The position numbers and the translations under genes were made by a program. DNA of 64,000 nt, taken from NCBI GenBank assembly GCA_022829145.1, contig CM040762.1:24856436-24920435 (forward strand), given 5' to 3'. The notes beneath the pieces are model-generated. The model did no database searches. It saw nothing but the letters and a program-made list of their open reading frames with translations, and was not told where the DNA came from. Positions 1 through 24,553 of this stretch are shown piece after piece (position 1 is the stretch's first letter; each line of letters opens with the position of its first letter). This stretch comes from Albula goreensis (taxonomy: Eukaryota; Chordata; Actinopteri; Albuliformes; Albulidae).

Positions 1-189
1 TGAATCCTTGCATGAAACTACATGCAACCATAGCAACTATACAACAAGCTAAGGCATATTATAACCTAGGCATAAAACATAAATTCATCCCCTGCCTTGT
101 CTTGAAGTGTTAATGGGCTATGCTAAATGTTTTTTTATATTAAATATTCTTTTACATTTAAGTTTTAAAAACGGTATCTAAAATGGTGG

Positions 190-360
190 GGTAGGTTGTA
201 GCCTCGTGGCTAAGGTACATGACTGGCACCCCTGAAGCTGGTGGCTCAAGCCCCAGTCCAGCCACAGCAAGAACACCATTGTTGTTGGGCCCTTGGTTAG
301 CCTAATCAACTGTAAATCACTATAATACACTGTAAGTGTCAGCTAAATGTCTATAATGTA
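190..360 (+). repeat. tRNA-derived SINE
   Basis: The element begins with a tRNA-like head: an A-box-like stretch (GTGGCTAAGGTACATGACTGG) followed by a B-box-like GGTGGCTCAAGCCCC. A body with GTTGTTGGGCCCTTGG and a tail with TCAGCTAAATGTCTATAATG follow. The same head and body occur in reverse orientation at 63000-63204, which shows that this is a dispersed family. It lies about 130 bp upstream of the claudin start codon. No target-site duplication was established. Confidence 0.75.
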
Positions 361-487
361 TCAATTTTTCATTGACTTTTGGAATAGGCCTTTGAATAAC
401 CTCTTTGTCTGAAATGTACCGTACAAATATACTTGTTTTGCCTGTGCTGTCCAGGAGGAGTGTTAATCGTTTCTTCCCTCTTTAAGG

Positions 488-1513
488 ATGGGAGCTGCCG
501 GAGTACAGATTGTGTGCGTGGCACTGGGCGTGCTGGGGCTGGTGGCTGGGATCGTGTGCTGCGTTGTGCCCAAATGGAAAGAGTCTTCCTTCACCGGACA
601 AAACATAGTCACTGCACAGGTACAGAGGATTCTCAATTATTGTTATTAATTTTCGATGCCCCTGTTCTGCAGACAGAACGTCTGTCAAGACAAGAAAAAT
701 CTTCTGTTGTTCACCTTTTAAAACCCTGTTATAACTTTAAAAAATATCTACTGTAGCTCCCGGAGTCACCTTTTGCTAAGCCTGAATAACTTAATTGTCC
801 TTTCCTTCCATTCCAAGAACTAGGATCTAAAGAATCTAGTTGCTCTCCGTTGTACTTTTTCTAGAACCCTGTATATGTTTTTTATAGCGGGATTTCCAGA
901 ACTTCACACAGTACTCTGTCATCTGATTAATGAATTTCTTTATAATATAACCTTAATATAACCTTTATTGATTTATACTGAATAATTTTGATTGGTATTT
1001 GTCTAAACACAGGTGACCCAGGACGGTCTGTGGATGTCCTGTGTTGTCCAGAGTACCGGCCAGCAGCAGTGCAAGACCTACGACTCCCTGCTCATCCTGT
1101 CGGCCGACCTCCAGGCCGCCCGCGCCATGACCATCATCAGCTGCATGCTGTCCGCCCTCTCCGTCCTCATCCTCTTCGCTGGGGCTGACTTCACCACCTG
1201 CGTGCGGAACGAGGCCGCCAAGCCCAAGGTGACGCTGGTGGCAGGGATCGGCCTGCTGTTGGCCGGCGTGCTTCTGATCATCCCCGTCAGCTGGTCCGCC
1301 CACAACGTCATCCGCGCGTTCAAGAACCCGCTCAACCCGCAGAAGATGGAGCTGGGGGCATGCATCTTCGTGGGGTGGGCCGGGAGCGTCCTGCTGCTGC
1401 TCGCGGGGGGGCTTCTCTGCTGTTTCAGCCGCGTACGCCCCGGCAGCTCAGGCGGAAACGCCAAGTACTACAGCAACAGCGCGTCCGCCCCCCCCAACAA
1501 AAACTACGTCTAG
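488..1513 (+). CDS. Claudin (two-exon, claudin-3/4/6-like)
   Basis: Tight-junction membrane protein that forms paracellular barriers or pores. Coding exons are 488-619 (44 codons, donor CAG|GTACAG) and 1013-1513 (166 codons plus TAG, acceptor ACACAG). The joined protein has 210 residues, a normal claudin length. Visible features are TM1 at about residues 8-28, the extracellular-loop signature W30...GLW(49-51)...C54...C64, TM2 at about 82-102, TM3 at about 118-138, TM4 at about 160-182, and a C-terminal YV that fits a PDZ-binding tail. Loop 1 motifs such as CVVQSTGQ and YDSLL resemble claudin-3/4/5/6/9. The ATG at 488 is chosen because it gives the short N-terminus typical of claudins. The 393-bp phase-0 intron falls inside loop 1, where I recall mammalian relatives of this subgroup being intronless. 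The exact paralogue cannot be named. The gene converges on coro1a. Confidence 0.93.
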
Positions 1514-2789
1514 TAGGGGGCGTCAGAGAGATAGCCAAACCAGGACGGTGTTCATTCCACTTCAATTTGGGTCAATTTAAGAAATACAGTGACGTTCATT
1601 AATTGAGAACTGCTGATCGTTCTTCTCTATTCATTAAAAAAAAAATGTAATTCACTTCCTTATCATACTGAGTTAAAGTGAAATTGACTCCATTCCTGGG
1701 TAGAAGAAGTAGTGTTTACTAGGTAAAGTGGACAGAGAAGGAACAGATTAAGACAGATGGAAGGAGAGGGGGATGGCAGAGAATTGTGGGTAATGAAATG
1801 CTTACAAATAAGTGATGTAAAAAAACCAAGGGGTGGGAAAAAGTAAACGGAGGAGAGGACTGGAATAAAAAAAATAAAACATACAAGTGACTTTTTAAGG
1901 GAGAAAGTAAACTCATTGTAAATAGTAGCTCTTAATAAATAGGTGGAGAGATAATATTAATAGAAGCAATCATTTAATTTTAGTATAGGATGGGATGTAA
2001 TGTATATACTTAGAGAGGATGGGCTACCATAGGTTGTATGTCATATTGTGCATAAAAAGCTGAATTTACTGCATGTATTTTTGTCCAATAACATTTCACA
2101 TTGTACAAATAATTGTAATGTTATTAATACAAATATTCAACTGATGTTTTAGCCATTGTAAGATTATCGGTGTCAGTGTGCGCACATGTTTATCTAATGA
2201 CAGGGGGAAAATGCTTCAAATTATGATTGTTTATGAAAATGTGCCACTATAATTTGTTAAACATGGTTCACATTATGAATTTTATGATCAATGGCATCAT
2301 GCAAACCATTAAACATTTTGAGAAAATAATAGTAATTAAATGAGTAAGTAATTAAAAAGTAAAACAGGTCCACCTGTAATAACATCATTCTCAGAAATAC
2401 AAGTAAAAACACTTGAAATATTTTGGGGAAACATTTGAAAATTTTTTTTATTTCAAATCAGCTAAATATTTTCTTTACCTATCTGAAACTGTTCAATAAA
2501 GACACGTGTCTTTGTTCGAGTTATTGCTGAATGACACCACAAATTTTCACTTCCAGTGCACTTAATGACCCTAAAATCCAAGCTTTATATAAAATAAAAA
2601 AATATTCTGCTTCCTAAAAAAATCTGTGCTCAGCATTTTTCTCCAGAACTGAAAAAAATTCTCTGGACAATCTTTTATCAATAATAATACATTTGGTTTT
2701 CACTCGTCTCACAACATCTAGCATCTCTCTATCCCAGCATCTGTTCTCATTCCTCTCGTTCTTCATTCTTTCTCTCCTCCCACACTGCA
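1514..2789. other. Convergent 3' intergenic segment
   Basis: AT-rich sequence between the stop codons of the claudin (+) and coro1a (-). A plus-strand AATAAA at 1864-1869 could end the claudin transcript. A minus-strand AATAAA (TTTATT at 2447-2452) could end coro1a about 340 bp past its stop. No further gene is seen. Confidence 0.5.
2447..2452 (-). terminator. Candidate coro1a polyadenylation signal
   Basis: TTTATT on the + strand reads AATAAA on the - strand, about 340 bp downstream of the coro1a stop. It is the nearest clear AATAAA I noticed in that direction. Use is not shown. Confidence 0.4.
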
Positions 2790-14492
<11,703 letters not shown>

Positions 14493-14600
14493 CCGCTATC
14501 AGTAGGTTCGACTTCGATTTGGTTGCCGGAGAGCGACAGGTTGTGCCAGATAAGTTTGAGGGAAAGACAGAAAAAGATAAAACGACCGATGGATTCTTGA
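14493..14600 (-). other. Candidate non-coding first exon of coro1a
   Basis: A consensus donor (GCGG|GTAAGT on the - strand) at 14493/14492 is preceded by sequence without a coronin-frame ATG. Coronin-1 genes commonly carry an untranslated first exon. The upstream limit is a guess. A GAGGAAGTG motif at 14619-14627 lies just upstream in transcript sense, where a PU.1/ETS-driven leukocyte promoter would be expected. Confidence 0.4.
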
Positions 14601-14618
14601 AGACCTTTTTGAGTGATG

Positions 14619-14627
14619 GAGGAAGTG
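14619..14627 (+). promoter_or_regulatory. PU.1/ETS-like site near inferred coro1a start
   Basis: GAGGAAGTG matches the core of the PU.1 and ETS binding motif. Two more GAGGAAGT cores (reverse orientation) lie in the 5' intron at about 12391 and 14271. Coronin-1A is a leukocyte gene, so PU.1 control is plausible, but short motifs occur by chance. Confidence 0.3.
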
Positions 14628-14699
14628 AGACGGTGACAGAATTGGAAGTGGGAGGTGTCTGATTTCTTTCAGAAAAAGTCAAGTGACAAATGACAGGAA

Positions 14700-17600
14700 G
14701 ACGACTTAGTGAAAGATTGGTTTAAATTTAAAACTGCAACTGGTAACACGTATCAATCGTCTGAACTGGCATTAAGGTCATAGCGCAAAGTCCATTTGAT
14801 TTACAATGTGGAGCAATGTAGCTGATAGTCTAATGTATGGCGACATTGGAGCAAAAATGTTGTTTGTTGTTTCAAGGGAGCATATATGCTGCTCTTGCAA
14901 CCTGCTAGATGGGAGGGCCCCAGAACTTCCATTTGGCTCAATTTAGCCATGCTTTGTGTCTATACTTTTTGCACAGTCAAAGATTAGTTCATATGTGTAG
15001 ATGTACATAGCCAATGCGGGTGACTGTCGGACATGCCTGTCAGAAAACAGACATAGCTCCAGTTTGACTTGAAGATATTAGTGCAAACCTTGACTTTCCA
15101 AAAAAGGCGCTTGAAAGCCACAAGTGCATAAGGGAACTGATAAGTGTACATTCTCGCGGCCTACTTACATTTTCAAAGACTGGATTAAGAAAATGAAGCT
15201 TTCCTAAATTAGACCTGGCCAGCTTTTTCCACCATTTAAAGTAGTAATTAAATGAGCTATGAAATATTAAAAATCAACAGGGTTTGTTGGCCATAATTAA
15301 ATTCTTTCTCCACATCGGCCTTCTGTGTGTCTGGCTATTAGGTCCACCTTTCTCACATCAAGCAACTCTCATCAAGATACGGACTCATCAATAGCTGAAA
15401 GGGATGCTGGCCTAAGGTCCACACATGCAACATTGTTGATCATTGTCATGAAGTTCGGCAACTGGCAATCTTTTGCAGGTCATATCATGGCGTCTCACTC
15501 GATGGTTTGTTGGTGATTATATAGTTTTAAATATTATACATTCAGTTGGCGTTGTGTAGTTTTTATGCTATGTTGTACAGTCACATTTTGTTGTGGTTAT
15601 ATGTGTGTGTCCGGGGGGCAGGGGTTCTGCTTGTGCCCGGAGGCCTCGTAAGACCAACATCCATCTTTACTCAGGAGGTTTTCACCACATCCTGGTCCAG
15701 GGGATAAGCAACCAGGGGCCTCATTTATACAGTCGTTACCAATATTATTCTAAAAGGGAACCCTTTATAAGAATTCCGTTCTCATGAATAAATGCACACA
15801 AATCTATATAGCCCATTAATGAAATGATACACTTCTCTGAAAATTTGTGTACATGAAACTGTGTTGAAAGTTAGATGTTTCAAACAATACACTAGAATAG
15901 TCAGCTTATGACTAAGGAAAACATTTTGGTTGAATGAACAGGGTGGCAAAGATTTATTACAAAAATAGGAGACTTACGATCCATCGTGCAGCTTATGACA
16001 CCCAGATCTGTGGAGGTCTTGTGTTTAAAGAGGTTGCATGTTGAGCCACTGTCCATGTGCCGGTGGGTTGTTGAATTGTCATACAGCTTTGAAAATTTAA
16101 TTAAAATATAGCATAATAAACTACAGAATAGATTTGGAAAGGGTCCAAAGTCTCTCGTGTGAACCTGTGAAGAGGAGGAGCGACCACAGCCAGTCAAACT
16201 GCCCAAGCCTGCTTCTCAGCAGTGAGACACAGGAAGACCAGGGGGTGTGCTAAGACTAAGATGTTTTATGTCTTTCATTTCGCCAGATGTATCAAACGCT
16301 ACATGTCAGTTCTGGTCAAGGCCAATTTTCTCTTCGATGTAAGGAAATAGCAGGGTGGGAAAAGAAGCAGGAAACAGCAGTGATATATCTGCTTCTACAC
16401 ATGAGCACTCTCTCTGACACACACAAACTCTCTCACTCTCAAACACCCTCGATTCATTCACACACACACTCACACTCACTCACACAGGAGCACTGCAATG
16501 AGCAACAGGTGGAGACTGCTATGTTAAAAATATAGACCTCAGTTTATTGCACAATCGTTTGAGGAGGCTGAGAGGGTGAGGGTCTGTCTGTGAAGTATAG
16601 GTGAACGGAGGACAGACATTTACAATGATTTTGACAGATAAATGTAAACAAGCAAATACATGTATGTGGATGACAAAGACACTTATAAGGTGTTTAATCA
16701 AGTGCTGAAAAAGGAGAATAACTCAACGACAAACACCAATAAGTGACGCAGACAAGGAACACACATACAAATATATGAAAAAAAAACTGTAAAGCAATTT
16801 CATGTGCATACAGGGTTGTGTCGAAGTATTAACTGGCCTAGAGAACCCTGCAGACATTGTACATAATTTGGTTAAGTAGTGAGGTGGCCTCCTCTTTCCA
16901 GCTGGTATCTGTGTGTGGGGCACTTTGCCCTGACTGTCAACGCCCCTCAGTCACGTACAATCATAGCCATGGAGGGGACAATCGAACAAGCTGCTGCAGA
17001 TGTTGTCCTACACACATACGTCCACCAGGTGGGGCTAAAGAACACCTCACAGTGACAGAGTTGGGTTTCGAGAGGCAGCCCGTGAGACAGAGGAAAAAAA
17101 AAGAGGAGAGGCAAGAGACCAAACAAACAGAGGGAAGCATTGAAACAGACAGACCCTCAGAAAAACCCCATTTATCACAAATGGGAACAGCAGACTCACT
17201 CTGTACATGTTAAACAGTATTATCATTAGTACTCGTCATCCTCAGAGTAACAGTATTAATAATAATCATACACTTTTTAAAATAATCATGAACAGGCTAT
17301 CCGGCACCTGCATACTAAAAAAACATTTTTTTTTCCATTTTGTTAGTAATATTTTATACATCAGTTCAATTATTGATATCATTAACAGTAAAATTTACAG
17401 AGACAAACTATGACTCTCAAGACTGGTCACAGTTCTGAAAACATGGTTTGTTGGTGCGGTGGCTTCCCCTACGCTTGTTTCAGATTTTGCGCTCTTGGCT
17501 GTTTGTGGGGATGTGCACTTTGGTGGTCATGTATATTTCCAAGGGGGAGAGAGTGAGCAGAACCAGTGAGCCCTCTGTCTCCCCTGACACCAGTTTTCAG

Positions 17601-20600
17601 AAGTGAAACGGCAGCCTTTTACACTGGAGCGACTATTTTTGCAACCTGAGAAGTGATATATATCCCCAGGATGGAAAACCAAGCACAGTCCCGTGGTGTG
17701 CACTCCACTGTCAAGAGCAAACTGCCTTTTTTTTATTAGAAAACAAGTGACTTCAGCAGTTATATCAATCTCTGTGTACATCTGATTATGCATAGATATT
17801 AAGTTGTAACCAGAGATATTCGCTAACCCCTTTCATTTTCCCAGGCTAAGATTTACGACTACCAGTCAAACGGACTCTCTTGCCCAGTCCTCCGGCCGAA
17901 TCAACTCATGATATTGTTAAAAGATGTTCATAGTTCCATGTACAGATACAGTATTGTGTGCAAGACTTGTTGTCACATCCCCGTGCCGCCTTTTCAAGAT
18001 GAAGTTTGTGAATGTTCCTCACTGCGACCACTTTATGTGCACTGTTTATGGGCAGACATTAGCAAGGATATGTCTTGAATGTCCCTAATTAAAAGGAAAG
18101 AGATTAACAATCTGCTGTTCCGCGGTCTATTTTGAGACTGTCTCCTTTTACGTCATGAACCAGGGATTCCCAAACTCAAATGTATCATGCACAAAAAAAG
18201 AAGTCTTGTCTAAGAAGGTCAGAGAGTCTACATCAGAGATTAACACGTGTTTAGCTGTCAGTTCATGTTTGGCTTTTCGAGCGGTACAGAGTAATGTCCA
18301 TGGTTTTGGATATTAGGATATATAATAATAATATTAACTGAAGTCACACCATTAAGTATCACTCGAGGTCAAAAGGTCAAGCAGCACTAGTGGAACCCTC
18401 TCTGCAGTTTGGAAACCCCTGATACAGACAGTAGAAAAGTTTCATTCTCAGTTACAATTCCCACACTACCACATCACCCCAGTAAAGGGTGCCATTACAC
18501 GAGTTAAATAATTATGCATTTTTAATTCTTTTATTTCTGCTACCCTTTCTCTTTAAGGAAACTATCACATTCAGAATATGATCAAATCAAGGGAGACGCA
18601 AGTGTAAAAAAAAAAAAAAATCGGAATATATAGTATGTATGTATATACACACTTACATACATATCTTTACATTATTTATATGGAGTTAAAATAATATGAA
18701 TTATTATTATTCACTTTGATCCAAAGCCCTTTTTTTAAAATAAACAGTACAGTTTATTAGATTTAGTTGTATTGCCTGTGTTCCTTTCCTCATTTGCTCA
18801 TTCTGATAGCCTTTCTTTATGGTGCCAGTCTGTTCAGTGCATGAATTTTCTGATATGTGCATCTTACGTCTTTTTCTCAAGCGAAAAATGTATCCTACTG
18901 ATATCAATATTAATATGACGTGTTCGAAATCGGAGTCCACTGGTAGGCTACAGGATATGTAGGCCGCTGGAGATTTTCCAGATACCAATATGGCATTAAG
19001 TATACAGTGCACGATAGTGCTATGACAGCTGAAACATGACTGTGATAAAAGTGCTTCGAAAGGGAATGATTTTCATTGAATGTTAACCGTTGATATGAAC
19101 TGATCGAAGAACTGTGAATGTTTACTGATACAGGTTCTGTTATATTAATAAACAGGGATGAATTTTAGATTATATATTGAACTAGTGGTTAGCGATTGAA
19201 GAAGTGGAGTGTTTTGTGCTACAAGCGCGGTCTTCGGCGGTGGATTTGGCAAATCTGAGCCAGCGCGAGGGCGTGTCTGTGTGTCTGTGCTACAAGCGTT
19301 CACACAGCAGACACGTTCAACCCTCCTAAAGAGCGACGGCTCCTAACTCGGCTTCATTTGATGATGTGAACAACCTGAAGTTGGCTTTTCAACATAAAAT
19401 CAAATTTAAACAAACTTGGCTTCAGCTTTTAAATATACCATTTCCAAGAAATAAAGCATATAAATAAATAGAACACATCTTCTTAAAAAAAACAGCAAAA
19501 CAAAAGTAAACATTACACTGTTTCAGAGCTAAATTGCCAGTGCAAAGACCAACCAATGGGGCACCATCTTTTAAAGCAGAGAAACCTGAAGTTTGACTAA
19601 CTGGAATTTTGCTCTACAGTGATTGTGGTTAGTTTGTTTTTCTTCATTCTCTCTTCTGCTTCTCGCAAATGTCCACCATTTTGGAAAATATTCATAGAGG
19701 TATCCACTCTCTGAATATCGTATTTCTCAAAGGAAAATGATTACATGACAGACAACCTGCACAATCGAATAACATTGCTTCAAGTTGCTCTGATTTAAAA
19801 GATAGGGGGAGAGGGTTTTGTGCTTGGTAAATTTGTTGTCAGTAGGAGATATAACTGAAGGATGCTCAGTGTTGTATTACTGTAGTATAATACGGAACAT
19901 CCCATTTTACAGTACTGAATGGTACTGATTAATAAAAGCAGTGCAGGGGGATATAAGGTACACCTTACAGTCCAGGTAAGATAAGCCGTCCCATTGAACC
20001 TTAAAGAGATAGCATGGCAGCTAAACTCTAGCATTACTTCCCATATCTGTTGGGTCAATGGCACGAACTGTAAACTATATTTAGTTTGTCAAATTAGGTA
20101 AACAAGATAGAACTATGTAATATTCCCTGATAGCAAAAACACTAACCAGAGGTATCGTAACACTGCAATATCACAAGTTTTTGGCTTTCATGTTTGTACC
20201 AAATTATTTTGAATGGTTTGTATCAAATTTAAATAAACAGACTGGAACAGACAAGAGGGCCATTTAGAAGATGACAAAAGACCGTTTCTGTTTAACTTTG
20301 GCATCAACATTTCTCCCTTAATCTAATAAGATGTATAAGTAAGTAAATTAGTAAGCCTATTAAGGAAAATAGACCAGTGTGCTTGCTCTCAATCTTCTCC
20401 CCCCAAAGGACAGCTTTCTTGAAAGGCAAATGGATTTAGGCCTGTTTGTAACGTACCCTGTATAACCAACTATTAGGACGGGAACAGAAGGCCAATGTGT
20501 TACAGCTGTGAACAAAGTTATCGCTTATATTCATACAAATATCTGTCAAAAGTGAAATTACGGGACTGCATTTGTCCAATAAATGTAAAATAATGTGCCT

Positions 20601-20768
20601 CGCTCAAAAAGCACAGCGCATTGAGCTTTGTGTCACATGGCACACTTTAAAAACTTTTACGTAAACTACTCTGTAGTTTTGTTAAAACTCAGACACGCAT
20701 GCACACGCACGCGCACACACACACACCCACACGCGCACACACACAGCATATGTACCCTGACACCACCT

Positions 20769-20803
<35 letters not shown>

Positions 20804-21747
20804 ATCAGGACGGCAACATTCCAATCGTCAACCAACAAATTCATTGGCCAAGCACTCAACCCTTTTACTCCCCGTATACCTCCGCCCACAAATAAAAAGC
20901 AATAAGAGCCATTCTTAGGTACTCAAGTAGTTCCAGTAAATTTCATGATGTATCCATGTGTGCATCCCCTGGCATACAACCACAATGTATGCTTCGCCTT
21001 TTCGGTATATGTGAGTGCGTGCCGGTGTGCATGTATGCGCTAGTCTCTCCTGTAGCTGATATGCTACATAGACTGCTATATTCTGGCATTGAGGAGGGAG
21101 ATGTCTTTATCAGTGCATATATTACCTGGCAACGGTTTAGTGGGAAAAACTAATTGGTCGATTACGGTTGATGGACACCGCGGTCATGTTTGACCTTCCC
21201 ATTGTCAGGTGAGTATGTAAGGGCCTGTATGAACAACATAAGCCATATTCCTATTGCTTATGTAGCTTTTTTCACATATCGGTAACTAAGTAGGCTGACT
21301 TTGTCATTTGAAATCGTGTTGCCAATGCTGGTGTAATTGTAATATTAATAATAGTTATAAAACTGCAAGTTGTCTGCGTGTACATTTTATATGGAGGTCT
21401 AATGGGTTTGCACTTGTCAACCAATATGCCAGGTCTTGTCAGTATTTGTCTATATGAGCTGGATATGTGATATATGTGCCCTAACTTTGTATGCGGGTGT
21501 TTCTATTAGTGGGAAACAGTGTGTGAATGCCTGCATCTATACACAGATGAATGTAAAGCACTTCATCTCCAAAACTGTGTTACCTCTTTGCGATTAAAGC
21601 ACACGACCACGCCTAAAAACATTCTCCGTTGCATACGGTCCGACGTTTCCCCTGAATTCTGCCCCCCCGAGTCTTCCCCCGTCCCCAGCCCGCCCCGCGG
21701 TCCCCGTGGTTCTTAAAAACCTGTCGCCCCCCCTGCGCCCCCGAGCG
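14700..21747. other. Intergenic region between coro1a and paqr4
   Basis: About 7 kb with no coding exon I can support. It contains a likely degraded repeat around 15712-15890 that starts with CCAGGGGCCTCATTTATAC, a wording common in dispersed fish repeats. It also holds CA-rich tracts at 16395-16485 and 20690-20745 and a T27 run at 20773-20799. The paqr4 3'-UTR presumably occupies the right end below 21748. Confidence 0.5.
20773..20799. repeat. T27 homopolymer with adjoining CA tract
   Basis: A run of 27 T follows a CA-rich stretch (20690-20745). It could be the reverse-complemented poly-A tail of a retroposed sequence, but no source transcript was recognised. Confidence 0.8.
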
Positions 21748-24458
21748 TCAGTCCAGGGGACAGTGGTAGCTGTTGATCCACAGCAGGTCGTCCAGCACGC
21801 CCCAGTGCAGGTAGAGGATGGACCCCACCACCAGGACGTGCATGATCTGGTGGCTGTTGCACCAGTAGTCGAAGAGGCCGGGGCGGAATCGCTCGGGGAT
21901 GCGGGTGATGTTGATGATGCCCCCCAGCAGGGCCAGCGTGTCCATGGTGAGGAAGTGGCGCAGCGAGGTGGGGCTGCCGCCGCCCACGCCGGCCCAGCGC
22001 AGCAGGAAGAAGGAGAAGCGGAAGAGCGCCTGCCAGGCGAAGGAGCGCAGCCGCCGCACGTTGTTGCGTGCCGTGATGGCGCAGTAGATGGCGTAGCTGG
22101 AGAGCAGGATGTAGACCAGCAGGGCCACGCTGCGGGTGAAGGGGTAGCACAGCAGCGTGCTGTACACGATGGGGAGAGCTCCTGCAGACAGAGAGACAAA
22201 ATGAGCAAGCGGGCCCTTAAAGGGCTGGCGCGACTTCTCACAAACAACAGAGGACTGAGGTTTCATTGAGTCAAAGATGGCAAAGAGGCTACGATCTAGT
22301 ATCACTGACTCAATGACTGGACCAATGACTGCGCTGCCTTTGGAGAGAAAAATATTTTTGATTGACAAGTAGGAGTAGTTCAAATAAGTCAGTGACTGAC
22401 AGCTGGGTGCAGGTCCGCCCTTAAGGAGGTTCAAGACACCTCCTTTGAGCCATTACTAGCTTTCACCCACTACTAAATTTCACTTCATGCGAACTACATG
22501 AACAAACAAATGAAAATCTGAACAAAACTCAAACTGGCTGATATGTTGGTTGGAAGTCGCACAAGATGAAGGCCTGTGTTACTCAGTGACGGCCCACACC
22601 CCCCCGGCGCCCTCCTCCTTTTGTTCCTGCACAGTTGGAATGGGCGGAGGCAGAAGCCGCCGCCCCCGCTCTCGCTCAGACAATACGCGCACTGTTTGTG
22701 CGCGTGTCACAGGGAGTCACAGCGCGATGTCAGCGGGGCAGACAGCTTCTTCGAAGTCCAGATCTGGCAAAGGCACATTCTGAATTTTATAGTCTAAAAG
22801 GAGACATTTCCTCAACAATGTGCATTTGGACTTCCGTAGCACTTTGGGCGTAGTGCAGAAATCGGCATGGTTTTCGCGCCATGGTGGGTGGTCTCTGATC
22901 ACAGCATAAAGAGAAATATCTCCAAGATTCACACATAATTACATCAAATGTCATGACTCTTAATTTGCCAATATTTACATCTGGAAGAGATAGTCAAGTC
23001 ATTCGTTCATATCAATCACATTAAGATCCATTCAGTGGTTAGGGAAGCACAAAATTTGTTCTCTGACTTTGATCACAACATAAATCAATCAGCGATAATT
23101 GAAATATTTACCTTGTAGGACTAGCCAATGCTGTACTTTGAAATTAACTTGATTTCATGGAAATGCACTGTTTCGTATTTTAACTGGCTAAGACATTAGA
23201 GTAGTAGCAGTAGCATTTGACGATGTTAGTGAGCGGGGGGGATGGGTCTCTTGCTCCGTGGTGGAATGGAAGTATCGGGCCAAGCATAGTGTGGTGCAAT
23301 ATCATTGGGCAATATTGCATTGTGGTACAAAGAATAGTGATTTTGAGGACAACAGCAGCTGTTTGTAAAATGCGGCATTTTGATTCTTTCCGTCTTTCTT
23401 AACCTGATACGGCAGCACACTCCAGTCTTCAGAGGCTAAGTGGAATGCTTCCGGGAACGGAAAACAAAATTCAACATATTCAATGCTGATACTACAGCCA
23501 ATAAATAACACACCGTTTCCATATAGCAGATAAAACACATCACTGTGAGGTTAAGAGTGGAAATGTAAGTAATGTAATTTTGTAATACTAATAGGTCATT
23601 TATCCAACATTGAACAGATATGTTGTGCTTTCCTCTCCCGGAAACCTTTGAGGGTGGGGGTGGGGGTGTGATACTGTATACTGTGAAAAAAAAACAGTTT
23701 TATACTGCCGTGCAATACCTCCCAGCCCTAGGTCATATTATGATTGGATGACCAAGGTGGATGATCAAACCCCGATGGTCCATTTTTATTACAGGTATGC
23801 GCCGCATAACGTTTGCTCAGGCAACATCTAACTGCATATATGACCGTGGTACCATAAGGTTATACTAGAGTTCAGAAGTCCCAATCGGAGAACAGGACAT
23901 AGCGGACATAACCAAATTTACCCATATATTACCTTACCAGATACTTCAGCTAAAATACAGTACTATATGTGTACAGTATCTTGGCTATGTAGTCAATACA
24001 GGTACAATAGAGTATCCCATATAGCTTTGATAATATGGTGTTTGCACAACATCCAAATCACATAACGTCCCGTTTCACAGAACGTATCCTGGACGTTGAG
24101 CGACGCACACCTGTATTTAAAAGTTGTATATCTAGACTGTAGATCCAATGAATGAGGGTGGATGTTTGTTGCGCATGACAGCAAGGTACCTTGATAAACC
24201 AACCCTGAATCAATAATAATAATAATAATAATAACAATATTAATAATACATCTAACTTATATAATTAATAATATGTGTTTACAAGTGGAGTGGTAGAAAA
24301 CAGATTATGCTGAATTCAAACATCCATCCATTCATCTATACCTGCCTCATCCAATCTAGGGTCACAGGAGGACTGGAGCCTATTCCAGCATTCATTGGAC
24401 GAGAGGCAGAGAGACACCATGGGTAGGTCATTAGTGCAGCACAGGGCCCAACACACAG

Positions 24459-24553
<95 letters not shown>

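Noticed and set aside
190..360. tRNA gene from A/B-box matches
   Set aside because: The head is followed by a SINE body and recurs at 63000. No clover-leaf with a paired acceptor stem was found.
21594..22269. Long overlapping frames opposite paqr4 exon 3
   Set aside because: GC-rich exon shadows; the PAQR4 frame explains the sequence.
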